Positions 27,539 to 36,442 of a stretch of DNA of 64,000 nucleotides are shown here, piece after piece (position 1 is the first letter of the stretch; each line of letters starts with the position of its first letter). The stretch lies in NCBI GenBank assembly GCA_003260025.2, contig QFZU02000013.1, positions 16,154 to 80,153 on the forward strand, read 5' to 3'. The notes beneath the pieces were generated by a model that was given only the letters and a program-made list of their open reading frames with translations, ran no database searches and was not told the DNA's origin. This stretch comes from Microbispora triticiradicis. GTDB taxonomy: Bacteria; Actinomycetota; Actinomycetes; Streptosporangiales; Streptosporangiaceae. Position numbers and translations under genes: made by a program.

Positions 27539-28455
27539 CGGTCGGCCCTCCCACTCACGTGGTCCGTCACGGCTTCGGTGAGCCGCAGGTAGGTCTCCTC
27601 CAGCGAGGCGGCGCGCGGCGTGATCTCGTGCACCGGGATCGCGTGCCGCGCGGCGAGGTCGCCGATCTCCACCGGGCCGAGCCCGCGCACCGACAGGTCC
27701 GCCCCCTCCCCGTTCCCCGACCCGGCCGGAGCGACCGTCCCGCCCGCGGCGGACAGCGCGGCGGCGAGATCCGCGGCGCGCGGGCTGCGGACGAACACGT
27801 CCCGTACGCCCGTGAGGTCGCGCATGGCGGTGTCGGCGAGGAGCCGCCCGCGGCCGATGATCACGAGGTGGTCGGCGGTGAGCTCCATCTCGCTCATCAG
27901 GTGGCTCGACAGAAGCACCGTGCGCCCCTCGGCGGCGAGGCCGCGCATCAGTTCGCGGATCCAGCGCACACCGTCCGGGTCGAGGCCGTTGACCGGCTCG
28001 TCGAACAGCAGCACGCCGGGGTCGCCGAGCAGCGCGGCGGCGATCCCGAGGCGTTGCCGCATGCCGAGGGAGAATCCGGCGATCCGCTTGCGCGCGACCC
28101 CGGCGAGGCCCACCTGCTCGATGACGGACACGACCCGCTCCCGGCCGACGCGGTTGCTGCGGGCGATCCAGCTCAGGTGGCCGAGCGGTGTGCGACCCCC
28201 CTGGACCGCCCCGGCGTCCAGGAGCGCGCCCACCTCCCGCATGGGGTGGCGGATGCGGGAGTAGAGGCGGCCCCCGACAAGCGCCTCACCGCCCGCCGGG
28301 TGGTCGAGGCCGAGGATCACCCGCATGGTCGTCGACTTGCCGGCGCCGTTCGGCCCCAGGAACCCGGTGACCCGGCCTGGTTTCACGTGGAACGTCAGCC
28401 CGTCCACGGCGACCGTGCGGCCGAACCGTTTGGTCAGTTCTCTGACTTCGATCAT
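27535..28455 (-). CDS. ABC exporter ATP-binding protein
   Basis: This 306-residue ATPase has Walker A GPNGAGKST (about residues 35-43), the signature FSLGMRQRLGIAAAL, Walker B VLLFDEPVNGLDPDG and the switch SSHLMSEME. The layout matches BcrA/DrrA-type exporters. It starts at the ATG at 28455 and is divergent from a two-component system by 132 bp. Such pairs often control export of a peptide antibiotic or stress compound. Confidence 0.9.
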   Translation of the reverse strand: MIEVRELTKRFGRTVAVDGLTFHVKPGRVTGFLGPNGAGKSTTMRVILGLDHPAGGEALVGGRLYSRIRHPMREVGALLDAGAVQGGRTPLGHLSWIARSNRVGRERVVSVIEQVGLAGVARKRIAGFSLGMRQRLGIAAALLGDPGVLLFDEPVNGLDPDGVRWIRELMRGLAAEGRTVLLSSHLMSEMELTADHLVIIGRGRLLADTAMRDLTGVRDVFVRSPRAADLAAALSAAGGTVAPAGSGNGEGADLSVRGLGPVEIGDLAARHAIPVHEITPRAASLEETYLRLTEAVTDHVSGRADR

Positions 28456-28587
28456 GCCTCGACGGTCCCGCGCGGCGGCCCCTGTCGGCGTCGGGCCCGG
28501 GGGCGATCTTCTCGCCGTTTCTCCGACCACGGGATGACCGACCCCGGCGGGAGGCGGCCGGGGCTCCGCGCGGTCTACCGTGGGCGG

Positions 28588-29784
28588 GTGGACGATCCGG
28601 ACGTGCGGCCGTTGTTTCCCCGGCCGCTGCGCCGTGGTGAGCTGGTCGCGCTGGACACCCTGGCCGGCCTGGGATACGCGTTCGCGCTGTCCCTCCAGGC
28701 GGGCGTCCCGGCCGCGTGGACCACGCACGCCCTGATCGTGGCGATGACGCTGCCGGTCGCGGTCAGACGGCGGTGGCCGCTGCCGGTCTTCGGCGTCGTG
28801 CTCGCCGCGTCCGTGGCCGCGATGGCGCTCGGCGTCGTCCGCGAGCCGCTGGCCGCCGCGGCGTACGCGCTCTATCCGGTCGCGCTGACGACGCCGCGGC
28901 GCAGGTGGGAGCCGACGACGGCGATCGGTGCGCTGAGCCTGGGGGCGCTGCTGTTCACCGCGGTCGGCGGCGTGTCGGCGGACCCGGCGTCCAGACGGGT
29001 CGTGACCAGCCTGGTGCTCGGCGTGCTCGCGCTGGGCGGCGCTTGGACGATCGGCCGGGCGGTGCGGGAACGGCGGGCGTACGCCGCGCGCGGCGCCGAA
29101 CTGGGGGCCGAGCGGGCGGCCGAGCGCGCGGTCGCCGAGGAACGGCTGCGCATCGCCCGCGAACTGCACGACGTGGTCTCCCACACGCTGAGCCTCATCG
29201 GGGTGAAGGCCGGGGTGGCGGCGCACGTGGCCGACCGGCATCCGGAGGAGGCGAGGGAGGCGCTGCGGGTCATCGAGGACACCAGCAGGCGTGCCCTCGC
29301 GGAGATGCGGCAGGCGCTCGGCGTGTTGCGGGACGACTTTCCCGGCCGGTCCCCGGTTCCCGGTCTCGCGGCGCTGCCGGAACTGGCGGAGCGGGCGGCC
29401 GCCGCGGGCGTGGAGGTCGACCTGGACGTGCGCGTGACGGGCGCCCTGCCGGAGACGCTGGAACTCGCCGTCCACCGGATCGCGCAGGAGGCCCTCACCA
29501 ACGTCGTGCGGCACGCGGCTCCCGCCCGGTGCCGGGTCCTCGTGGAGCGAGACGCGGCCGAGGTGCGGGTCGAGGTGACCGACGACGGCCCGGGCCGCCG
29601 TACGCTGCCCCCGGGACCGCCCGGGCACGGGCTGATCGGCATGCGGGAGCGCGCCCTGCTGTTCGGCGGCGAGTTCACGGCCGGGCCGCGTCCGGAGGGC
29701 GGCTTCCGGGTGTTCGCCCGCCTGCCCGCTCCGTCCGCGGCGGAGCCCGCCGGAGACCCTGCCGCCGAGGTGGAGGACCTGTGA
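28588..29784 (+). CDS. NarL-type sensor histidine kinase
   Basis: This 398-residue kinase has four to five N-terminal membrane helices. The HisKA_3 box is ERLRIARELHDVVSHTLSL, with the phospho-acceptor His in ELHD. The ATPase domain has EALTNVVRHA, TDDGPG and GHGLIGMRERA. The GTG at 28588 is preferred because TACCGT, a -10-like element (28576-28581), lies just six bases upstream, suggesting a leaderless transcript; the in-frame ATG at 28534 is the alternative. It overlaps the response regulator gene by 4 bp. Confidence 0.88.
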   Translation: MDDPDVRPLFPRPLRRGELVALDTLAGLGYAFALSLQAGVPAAWTTHALIVAMTLPVAVRRRWPLPVFGVVLAASVAAMALGVVREPLAAAAYALYPVALTTPRRRWEPTTAIGALSLGALLFTAVGGVSADPASRRVVTSLVLGVLALGGAWTIGRAVRERRAYAARGAELGAERAAERAVAEERLRIARELHDVVSHTLSLIGVKAGVAAHVADRHPEEAREALRVIEDTSRRALAEMRQALGVLRDDFPGRSPVPGLAALPELAERAAAAGVEVDLDVRVTGALPETLELAVHRIAQEALTNVVRHAAPARCRVLVERDAAEVRVEVTDDGPGRRTLPPGPPGHGLIGMRERALLFGGEFTAGPRPEGGFRVFARLPAPSAAEPAGDPAAEVEDL

Positions 29785-30470
29785 CCGCACCCGAGCCGAT
29801 CCGTGTGCTGCTCGCCGACGACCAGGACCTGCTGCGCGGCAGCCTGCGCCTGCTGGTCGACAGCACGCCCGGGCTGGTCGCGGTCGGCGAGGCCGGAACC
29901 GGGACGGAGGCCGTCGAACTGGCGCGGCGGGAGCGTCCCGACGTCGTCCTGATGGACGTGCGCATGCCCGGCCTGGACGGCATCGAGGCGACCCGGCGGA
30001 TCTGCGCCGAGTCCTCCACGGTGAAGGTCCTGATCCTCACCACGTTCGACCTGGACGAGTACGTCTACGCGGGGCTGCGCGCGGGAGCCGGCGGCTTCCT
30101 GCTGAAGAACACTCCGCCCGCCGACCTGCTTGCGGCGATCCGCGTCATCGCGGCGGGGGAGGGACTGCTGGCGCCGAGCGTCACCCGGCGGCTGATCGCC
30201 GAGTTCGCCCGGACCACCCCGGCCGCCCCGTCCGGCCCGCGGTGGTCCGTGTCGCTGGACGGGCTCACCGGGCGGGAGCGCGAGGTGCTCACCCTCGTCG
30301 CGCGCGGCCTGTCCAACCAGGAGATCGCCGCCGCGCTGCACGTGAGCACGGCCACGGTGAAGACCCACATCGGCCACCTGATCGCCAAGCTCGGCGCGCG
30401 GGACCGGGCCCAGCTCGTCATAGCGGCCTACGAGGGCGGACTCGTCTCCGCGGCTCCCAGGCGCCCGTGA
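29781..30470 (+). CDS. NarL/LuxR-type response regulator
   Basis: This 229-residue regulator has a receiver domain with ADDQ near the N terminus, the phospho-acceptor Asp in VLMDVRMPG, and the T/K switch residues (LTTFD, LLKNT). The C terminus is a LuxR helix-turn-helix (LTGREREVLTLVARGLSNQEIAAALHVSTATVKTHI). It forms a pair with the overlapping histidine kinase and probably controls the divergent ABC exporter. Confidence 0.92.
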   Translation: MTAPEPIRVLLADDQDLLRGSLRLLVDSTPGLVAVGEAGTGTEAVELARRERPDVVLMDVRMPGLDGIEATRRICAESSTVKVLILTTFDLDEYVYAGLRAGAGGFLLKNTPPADLLAAIRVIAAGEGLLAPSVTRRLIAEFARTTPAAPSGPRWSVSLDGLTGREREVLTLVARGLSNQEIAAALHVSTATVKTHIGHLIAKLGARDRAQLVIAAYEGGLVSAAPRRP

Positions 30471-30504
30471 CAGGGTGGACTCTGGTACGAGAGGAAGGGT
30501 GACC

Positions 30505-31920
30505 ATGCCGGAAGTCTTCGATGTGATCGTGGTGGGTGCGGGACCCGCGGGGGAGGTCGTCGCCGGGCGGGTCGCGGCGGCCGGGCTGAGCACCGTCATC
30601 GTCGAACGTGAACTGGCCGGTGGGGAGTGTTCCTACTGGGCCTGCATGCCGAGCAAGGCGCTGCTGCGGCCGGTCGACCTCGCGGGCGAGGTGAGCCGGG
30701 TCCAGGGGCTGCGGCTCGACGGCCCGATCGACGCCGGTGCCGTGCTGGCCCACCGTGACACCGTGGTCTCGAACTACGACGACTCCGGGCAGGCCAGGTG
30801 GCTCGACTCCGCGAAGGTGACGCTCGTACGCGGGGCCGGGCGGCTCACCGGCGCCCGGAGCGTGGAGGTCGCGACGGCCGACGGCGGCACGCGCACGCTC
30901 ACCGCGAACCACGCCGTCGTGCTGGCGACCGGCAGCGTCCCGGTCATCCCCCCGGTCGCCGGGCTGGCCGCCGCGCAGCCGTGGACGAACCGCGAGGTGA
31001 CCGCCGCGCACGCCGCACCGGACCGGCTCGTGGTGATCGGCGGCGGAGTGGTCGCGTGCGAGATGGCGCAGGCCATGCGCGGGCTCGGGTCGCGGGAAGT
31101 CACGATGCTGGTCCGGGGCGGCGGGCTGCTCGACCGGGTGGAGCCCTTCGCCGGGGAGGCGGTGGCGCGGTCGCTGACCGAGCAGGGGGTCGACGTCCGC
31201 CTGCGTGAGAGCGCCGAGAAGGTCGAGCGGCCGGAGCCGGGCGGGGCGGTGACGGTTCGGCTGACGAGCGGAGACACGATCACGGCCGACGAGATCCTGG
31301 TCGCCACCGGACGCCGCCCCGCCATCGGCGATCTCGGCCTGGCGTCGGTGGGCCTGCCGGAGTCGCGCCCGGTGGGCGTGGACGACAGCATGCGGGCCAC
31401 CGGCGTGGCCGACGGCTGGCTCTACGCCGTGGGGGACGTCAACGGCATGGCGCCGCTCACGCACATGGGCAAGTACCAGGCGCGGATCGCGTCGGACGTG
31501 ATCGTCGCCCGGGCCCGGGGCGAGGCGGACGACCGGCCCTCGATGCGCGACCGCGCGGACGGGCTCGGCGCCCCCCAGGTGATCTTCACCGATCCCCAGG
31601 TGTGCGCGGTGGGCCGCACCGAGGCGCAGGCCCGTGCCGAGGGCTTCGACGTACGTGCCGTCGAGTACGAGATGGGCCAGGTGGCCGGGGGCTACCTGCT
31701 CGGCGACGGTTACGGTGGCAGGGCCAAGGCGGTGGTCGACGAGAGCCGCCGCGTGCTGCTCGGCGTGACCTTCGTGGCTCCCGGCGCGGCCGAGCTGCTG
31801 CACGCCGCGACGGTCGCGGTCGCCGCCGGGGTCACCCTGGACGACCTGTGGCACGCCGTGCCCTCCTACCCCACCGTGAGCGAGGTGTGGCTGCGCCTGC
31901 TGGAGGAGTACGGACTGTGA
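30505..31920 (+). CDS. FAD-dependent pyridine nucleotide-disulfide oxidoreductase
   Basis: This 471-residue flavoprotein has an FAD-binding GAGPAGEVVAGR, the redox-active disulfide CSYWAC followed by MPSK, an NAD(P)-binding VVIGGGVVACEMA, the second FAD motif LYAVGDVNG, and a C-terminal dimerisation domain. Class I enzymes of this type include dihydrolipoamide dehydrogenase and mercuric reductase. Here the CxxxxC spacing is kept, but WAC replaces the usual GC context and the final catalytic His-Glu is not obvious, so the substrate is open. The ATG at 30505 follows GAGGAAGGG. A clear terminator follows. Confidence 0.85.
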   Translation: MPEVFDVIVVGAGPAGEVVAGRVAAAGLSTVIVERELAGGECSYWACMPSKALLRPVDLAGEVSRVQGLRLDGPIDAGAVLAHRDTVVSNYDDSGQARWLDSAKVTLVRGAGRLTGARSVEVATADGGTRTLTANHAVVLATGSVPVIPPVAGLAAAQPWTNREVTAAHAAPDRLVVIGGGVVACEMAQAMRGLGSREVTMLVRGGGLLDRVEPFAGEAVARSLTEQGVDVRLRESAEKVERPEPGGAVTVRLTSGDTITADEILVATGRRPAIGDLGLASVGLPESRPVGVDDSMRATGVADGWLYAVGDVNGMAPLTHMGKYQARIASDVIVARARGEADDRPSMRDRADGLGAPQVIFTDPQVCAVGRTEAQARAEGFDVRAVEYEMGQVAGGYLLGDGYGGRAKAVVDESRRVLLGVTFVAPGAAELLHAATVAVAAGVTLDDLWHAVPSYPTVSEVWLRLLEEYGL

Positions 31921-31935
31921 GACAGGCGGTGTGAG

Positions 31936-31961
31936 GGCCGGGGCGTGTCCCCGGCCTTTTT
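31936..31961 (+). terminator. Rho-independent terminator
   Basis: GGCCGGGG pairs with CCCCGGCC across a 5-base loop and is followed by TTTTT. It lies 15 bases after the oxidoreductase stop. Confidence 0.9.
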
Positions 31962-32222
31962 CATTTCATTCCGGCGGTGATTGATTTGGGTTCTATGTCG
32001 GATATCGAATAAGCGGCCCGATGCGACAGTGATGAATAATTCGGACTCCCTCATTCTGAGAGCGGCAAACACCTGGGAAAACATGGGGGCGGTCGTTTGT
32101 GTCGGCAGAACCGGGGAGATTTACCGGCTGGCAGGATGTTCCCACGGTGAACACCGGGGAGGAACGTCCTCGCCGAGCTGCAATCTCGATTTCTCGAGCA
32201 TCGCTGTTTGAAAGGTACGGAA
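31962..32222. other. AT-richer leader region of a small secreted protein
   Basis: These 261 bases are clearly lower in GC than the genes around them. They contain no convincing gene. TTGATT near 31982 and TATCGA about 17 bases on could be a promoter for the small secreted protein gene at 32223. Confidence 0.35.
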
Positions 32223-32531
32223 ATGCGTAAGCGCACGAATCTCGTCAAGGGGCTGATGGCCGGCGCGGTGCTGGCCGGAGGTGTGGTCGTGGCCGCGCCG
32301 GCGATGGCCGCGGTGGCCGCTCCGCAGGCTCAGCCGACGTGTACCACGATCACGGTCACGATCACCGACTGCCCGCCGACCGCGACGCCGACGCCGAAGG
32401 TGACGACCCTGGAGGAGCCGAGCCCGGACCCGACCTGTACGCCGACCTGCGTCGCCTGCCCGCCGATCCTCTGGAGGAGGCACCTTCTCGACGTGGCGCT
32501 CCTCGTCGACCTGGGTATCCGCATCGGCTGA
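32223..32531 (+). CDS. Small secreted Cys-rich protein
   Basis: This 102-residue protein has a signal peptide (MRKRTNLVKGLMAGAVLAGG, cleavage probably after AMA near residue 29) and a Thr/Pro-rich mature chain with five cysteines. The C terminus has TCTPTCVAC, then LLDVALLVDLGIRIG with alternating hydrophobic residues. The next gene ends with the same two elements, so they are likely related. Function unknown. The ATG follows AAAGG. Confidence 0.7.
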   Translation: MRKRTNLVKGLMAGAVLAGGVVVAAPAMAAVAAPQAQPTCTTITVTITDCPPTATPTPKVTTLEEPSPDPTCTPTCVACPPILWRRHLLDVALLVDLGIRIG

Positions 32532-32766
32532 GTGCGAATCAGCCGAGTGCGAATCGGCTGAATGGGAGACCGGGATCGGTGATTGCGCGGACGGCCCGTC
32601 GCGGCGCCGGTCCCGGTATCGGCCGCCGGAAGTCCGGCCGGCCACGTCGGCATTCGAGCTCCGCGTATCGGGACAAGCGGTAAGTGCGGGCGGTTGACCA
32701 GATCGCGCCGGTGTCACCTGACCAGCCAGGAAATGGCTCGGACATCGCTACTGCGAGGAAGAAGAG

Positions 32767-33636
32767 TTGAAGAACTGCATGGGCATGCGAGTGGCGGTCA
32801 GCGTGGGCGCCGTCGTCACCGGAGGGTTCGTGGCCCTCGGCGCGGTCGTCGCCGCGCCGGCGCAGGCCGTACCGGGAGACGGAGTGCCGATCACGGTGCG
32901 GCGACCCGCCGTCAGCGTCCACCCGGCCGCCCGCCACCCCCGGCACGGCAAGCGTCCGCACAAGCAGCGGCAGCCGGAGCGGCAGCGTCCCCACCAGCGG
33001 GAGCCCCAGCCTCAGCGTCCGCGGCCGAACCTCCCCTCGGCGGCCGTCCCGCCCAGCACGACGGGGCCGCAGGCTCCGGGAATGCCGTCCGGCAACCAGG
33101 GCCCCGGCGGTCCGGCGATCGGCAACGGCCCCGGGTGGGCCATGCCGCCCGTGCAGAACCTGCCGGAGGGCGAGGACGTGCCGATCTTCACGACGCCGGA
33201 GCGGCTTCCGGCGCCCGACGTCCCGGAGATCGTCGTGCCTCCGGTGCAGAACGTCGTGCACGTTCCCCACGGCTCGGAGACTCCCAGCCCGCCGGCGAAG
33301 CCGCCGGTCACGCCGCCCGTGAAGGTGTCCAGCCCGCCGCCCGCGAAGCCGACCGACCCGCCGCCCGTGAAGGTGCCCAGCCCGCCGCCCGCGAAGCCAC
33401 CGGTCACGCCGCCCGTGAAGGTGCCCAGCCCGCCGCCCGCGAAGCCGACCGACCCGCCGCCCGTGACGCGGTCCGGCCCGGCGCCCGGCAGGCCATGCAC
33501 CTGCACCAGCACACCTTGCGTGACGTGCTGCACCACCTGCACCTACGATGACGACCCGCTCCTGCGACTCGGGCTCGCCGTGGACGCGGGGCTGCAGGTG
33601 GGACTTCCCCTGCTGAGCCTGGGCGGCCTGTTGTAA
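32767..33636 (+). CDS. Secreted Pro-rich, Cys-rich protein
   Basis: This 289-residue protein starts at a TTG (32767) because GAGGA lies seven bases upstream; the ATGs at 32779 and 32785 are too far from it. After a signal peptide (cleavage near AQA) come a basic His/Arg/Gln-rich stretch, a Pro-rich middle with PPVKVPSPPPAKP repeats, and a Cys-rich end (CTCTSTPCVTCCTTC). The last part is LLRLGLAVDAGLQVG, matching the end of the preceding small protein. It looks like a wall-spanning stalk with a disulfide-bonded tip. Function unknown. Confidence 0.7.
   Translation: MKNCMGMRVAVSVGAVVTGGFVALGAVVAAPAQAVPGDGVPITVRRPAVSVHPAARHPRHGKRPHKQRQPERQRPHQREPQPQRPRPNLPSAAVPPSTTGPQAPGMPSGNQGPGGPAIGNGPGWAMPPVQNLPEGEDVPIFTTPERLPAPDVPEIVVPPVQNVVHVPHGSETPSPPAKPPVTPPVKVSSPPPAKPTDPPPVKVPSPPPAKPPVTPPVKVPSPPPAKPTDPPPVTRSGPAPGRPCTCTSTPCVTCCTTCTYDDDPLLRLGLAVDAGLQVGLPLLSLGGLL
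33307..33465 (+). repeat. 96-bp tandem repeat coding for Pro-rich stalk
   Basis: About 1.7 copies of a 96-bp unit encode a 32-residue repeat. Each unit is itself a doubled 16-residue PPVKVPSPPPAKP-type motif. DNA identity between copies is high, suggesting recent expansion. Confidence 0.75.
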
Positions 33637-33686
33637 GAGGCAGGCGTCCATCTCAGGCAAGACCTCACCCGGTCGCGGCCTCCGGT

Positions 33687-34337
33687 TCAGCCCGGCCGGG
33701 TGACCACGGCGGGCCGGCGCGGGTCCTCGACGCGGACGACCACGTCGGCGGCCCGCGCCGGGCCCGTCTCGCGTTCGTACCGTTCGTAGGCGGGCAGCGT
33801 CCAGTGCTCCTCGGGCGGCGTGCGGCGCGCCAGCGCGGCCGGCGACAGGGACAGGTGGATCGTCAGGTCGAACGGCAGGCCGCGGCCGAGCAGCAGCGCG
33901 CCGTCCACCAGCGCCACCCCGCCCGGCGGCAGCGTGACGTAGCCGGCCCGCGTGGCCCGGTCCCGCACGCTGTCCCACAGCGAGGGCAGCACCCGGCCGC
34001 CACCGCCCGGCTCCAGCGGCCCCAGCACCTCGCGGACGAGGCCGGCCGCGTCCAGCCACTCGTCGTGGAACACGTCGGGGTCGGTCCGGCCGAACTCCAG
34101 CCGCAGCGACGCGGGGCGCAGGAAGCCCGACGCGGGCGCCCGCAGGACCTCCCTGCCGCGCAGGCGCAGCGGGCCGGCCAGGGCGTCGGCCAGCCGTCCC
34201 GGCCCGGCGGCGGGAGCGCCGTCCACCGCGACGCGCACCCACGCGTCGCGCGGCCGGGCGGCGATCAGATTGGCCAGTTCCTCCACGAGCAGGGACGGGG
34301 ACACGGGACGGGCGAGCACCCGTCCATCATCCGCCAC
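33687..34337 (-). CDS. Uridine kinase-like protein with degenerate P-loop
   Basis: This 216-residue protein follows the pattern of actinobacterial uridine kinase-like proteins: VRVAVDGAPAAG, FLRPASLRLEFGR, DVFHDEWLD, VALVDGALLLGRGLPFDLTIHL and YERYERETGP. The Walker A lysine and Ser/Thr are missing, because the GKT expected after AAG is replaced by GPG (residues 45-47). ATP-dependent kinase activity is therefore doubtful. It may bind nucleotides in another way or be non-catalytic. Confidence 0.75.
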   Translation of the reverse strand: MADDGRVLARPVSPSLLVEELANLIAARPRDAWVRVAVDGAPAAGPGRLADALAGPLRLRGREVLRAPASGFLRPASLRLEFGRTDPDVFHDEWLDAAGLVREVLGPLEPGGGGRVLPSLWDSVRDRATRAGYVTLPPGGVALVDGALLLGRGLPFDLTIHLSLSPAALARRTPPEEHWTLPAYERYERETGPARAADVVVRVEDPRRPAVVTRPG

Positions 34338-34379
34338 TCCCGGCGGCCCGCGGACACCGGCGGCTGCCCGGTGCCACGG

Positions 34380-34787
34380 TCAGCGGTTGAGCCTGCGGCC
34401 GGAGATCTGCTCGGGGGCCATCACGATGAAGTGGTCGCGGGTCCCGGGCACCCAGGGCGACAGCGGCAGCGCCGACAGGCGGTCGATCTCCTCGGGTTCC
34501 GACACCGCGCGGGCGTGCCCCACCGCGGTCACCGACCAGCCCGTACGGAACGTCGCGTCGAACTCGTCGGCCTCGAAGGCGACGACGGCGTTCCGCGCCG
34601 CCGCGGCGAGCTTGGAACCCGCGGCGGTGCGGATGACGATGTTCCCGTCGAGCAGGCAGAAGTTGACCGGCTGGACGGCGGGGAGGGCCCGGTCGGTGAA
34701 GACGATCCTGCCGATGGGGGTGGAGGCCAGCAGGTTCAGACATTCCCCTCCCGGGAGAATCTCAAGGCCGGCCGAGTCGAGCTTCAT
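34380..34787 (-). CDS. Pyridoxamine 5'-phosphate oxidase family (flavin split-barrel) protein
   Basis: This 135-residue protein has the split-barrel pattern LLASTPIGRIVFTDRALPAVQPVNFCLLDGNIVIRTAAG, followed by VAFEADEFDATFRTGWSVTAVGHARAV. Such proteins bind FMN, F420 or heme and act as small redox enzymes or sensors. Cofactor and substrate cannot be read from the sequence. No strong ribosome site precedes the ATG at 34787, so it may be leaderless. Confidence 0.85.
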   Translation of the reverse strand: MKLDSAGLEILPGGECLNLLASTPIGRIVFTDRALPAVQPVNFCLLDGNIVIRTAAGSKLAAAARNAVVAFEADEFDATFRTGWSVTAVGHARAVSEPEEIDRLSALPLSPWVPGTRDHFIVMAPEQISGRRLNR

Positions 34788-34869
34788 GTCTGCAAGCCTG
34801 CGTGATCGGCCCGCCGGCGGGTTAGGGACGAAGGTCCCGTCATCGCCGTCGATCGGCCTCCCGACGCGG

Positions 34870-36276
34870 TCACCCCCGGGGGTGGAGGCGGCGGAGGGCG
34901 TCGCGGATCCTGCCGCCGAGCGGCATTCGCCGCCGGGGCTGGGCCTCCCGGGCGTCACGCAGTTCGGCGAGGGCCGTGACCGCGTCCGGACGCTTGGCGG
35001 GGGTGAGGTCGCGCATCCGCCGTACGAGGTCCATGACCTCCGGGGCGACCCCCGCGGCGGCCGGCTCGGCGTCCATGCCGGGCATGGGGAGTTCGCCCGT
35101 CAGCAGCTGGGAGGCGATGACCCCGGCCGAGTAGACGTCCGAGGCGGGGGTCATCCGGTCGGGCCGTGCCCGGCACTCGGGGGCGACGTAGTGGACGTCG
35201 AGAATGTTGGGGAGCTCGTTGGCGACGGTGTGCTTGCGCGGGCCGGGCTTGGCGTAGTCGAAGCCGGTCAGCATGGCGTTGCCGTCGTCCGCCACGAGCA
35301 CGCAGGCGGGGGTGAGCGCCCGGTGGATGACCTTGTTGGCGTGGACGTGGGCGAGGCCGTCCAGCATGTCCTCCAGCACGGCGAGCTTGGCGCTGATGTC
35401 CAGCCCGCGCCCGGTCAGATGCAGGTGCAGGGCCTGCCCGTGGACGTCGTCGAGCACGAGCACGAACCGGCTCTCGTCGTCGATGGCGAAGAAGTCCCGC
35501 GAGCGTACGACACAGGGATGCGGCGGGATCTTGGCGAGCGCCTGGTAGGCGTTGGCGATGCGGCGCTGTTCGGCGACCCGCCGCTGCTGCTCGGCCATCG
35601 GATCGGCGCGGTAGACGCGCAGCAGCACGGTCCCGCTGGTCGGCGCGGTCGCGTTGACGGCGCGATACTCGGTGACGCGGCTGTCGCCGCCGAGTTGCTC
35701 CTCCACCTCCCAGTTGCCGAACCGCGGCGGGGCGGTGGGCCGGCGCACGGTCCCGTTCAGCGCCTCGATGATCGCGGTCCGGTACGGCGCGGCGTCCCGG
35801 CTGCACCCGTGCCTGACCCGGGACACGTCGCTGAGCATGGGGACGAGCCCGGCGATCGTCGTGACGTGCCGGGCGTCGCGCCCGCTGGGATCGACGAGGA
35901 CGGCTCCCGGGGCGGTCAGCACCACGACGTTGTCGACGTACAGCCGTTCGAGCTCGCGGTGCTCGTCGATCAGCAGGCCCTTCAGCGCCCGCGCGGTGCC
36001 GCGCAGCTTGGCCACCGGCGAGCCGAACGCCTCGCGGTGCTGGGGGAACCACCGGTTGCCCGACACCTCGAACCGGCCCCGGGCGCCCTTCACGTCGATC
36101 ACGACGAGCGAGTGGCCGGTCAGCACGACCACGTCCACCTCGAACAGGTCCGCGCCGCGCGGCACCTCGATGTTGTGCAGCAGCAGCCAGTCGTCAGGCG
36201 CGTTGTCCCGCAGGTGGGCGATGACCCGTCGCTCGGCGTCATTGACGGGGCGTCCGCCACCGACGATCTGAGCCAT
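34870..36276 (-). CDS. NERD-domain pseudokinase
   Basis: This 468-residue protein has an N-terminal NERD (nuclease-related) domain at about 10-115 with EVDVVVLTGHSLVVIDVKG, keeping Asp48, Asp61 and Lys63 of the nuclease fold. A kinase-like domain covers about 187-445. Every catalytic landmark there is altered: the beta-3 VAVK is LLRV, HRD is HRA (318-320) with TPACV replacing KPxNV, and DFG is GFD (338-340). The APE and SDVYSAG structural motifs remain. It is therefore a predicted pseudokinase. NERD-kinase proteins occur in phage-defence systems such as Pgl, but no such partners are nearby. Confidence 0.85.
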   Translation of the reverse strand: MAQIVGGGRPVNDAERRVIAHLRDNAPDDWLLLHNIEVPRGADLFEVDVVVLTGHSLVVIDVKGARGRFEVSGNRWFPQHREAFGSPVAKLRGTARALKGLLIDEHRELERLYVDNVVVLTAPGAVLVDPSGRDARHVTTIAGLVPMLSDVSRVRHGCSRDAAPYRTAIIEALNGTVRRPTAPPRFGNWEVEEQLGGDSRVTEYRAVNATAPTSGTVLLRVYRADPMAEQQRRVAEQRRIANAYQALAKIPPHPCVVRSRDFFAIDDESRFVLVLDDVHGQALHLHLTGRGLDISAKLAVLEDMLDGLAHVHANKVIHRALTPACVLVADDGNAMLTGFDYAKPGPRKHTVANELPNILDVHYVAPECRARPDRMTPASDVYSAGVIASQLLTGELPMPGMDAEPAAAGVAPEVMDLVRRMRDLTPAKRPDAVTALAELRDAREAQPRRRMPLGGRIRDALRRLHPRG

Positions 36277-36442
36277 CTCTGCTGTTCCGCCTCTCTGACC
36301 ACTATGAGAACTTAATCCTCCTAGGTAGCGGTATTCCCGCGCCACCACTGATTCCCCCGCATTGTCCCAGGGGAAATCTGGAGCTCCCGCATCCTCTCGG
36401 TCGCCCTGGTGCATGATCGCGCCTCGGTCGGGGATGGGGCTA

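Noticed and set aside
32050..32222. c-di-AMP riboswitch in front of the small secreted protein
   Set aside because: A GGGGAGGAAC segment is suggestive, but I could not assemble the conserved paired elements of the ydaO motif.
33307..33465. CRISPR-like array
   Set aside because: The repeats are in-frame, coding for a Pro-rich stalk, and have no unique spacers.
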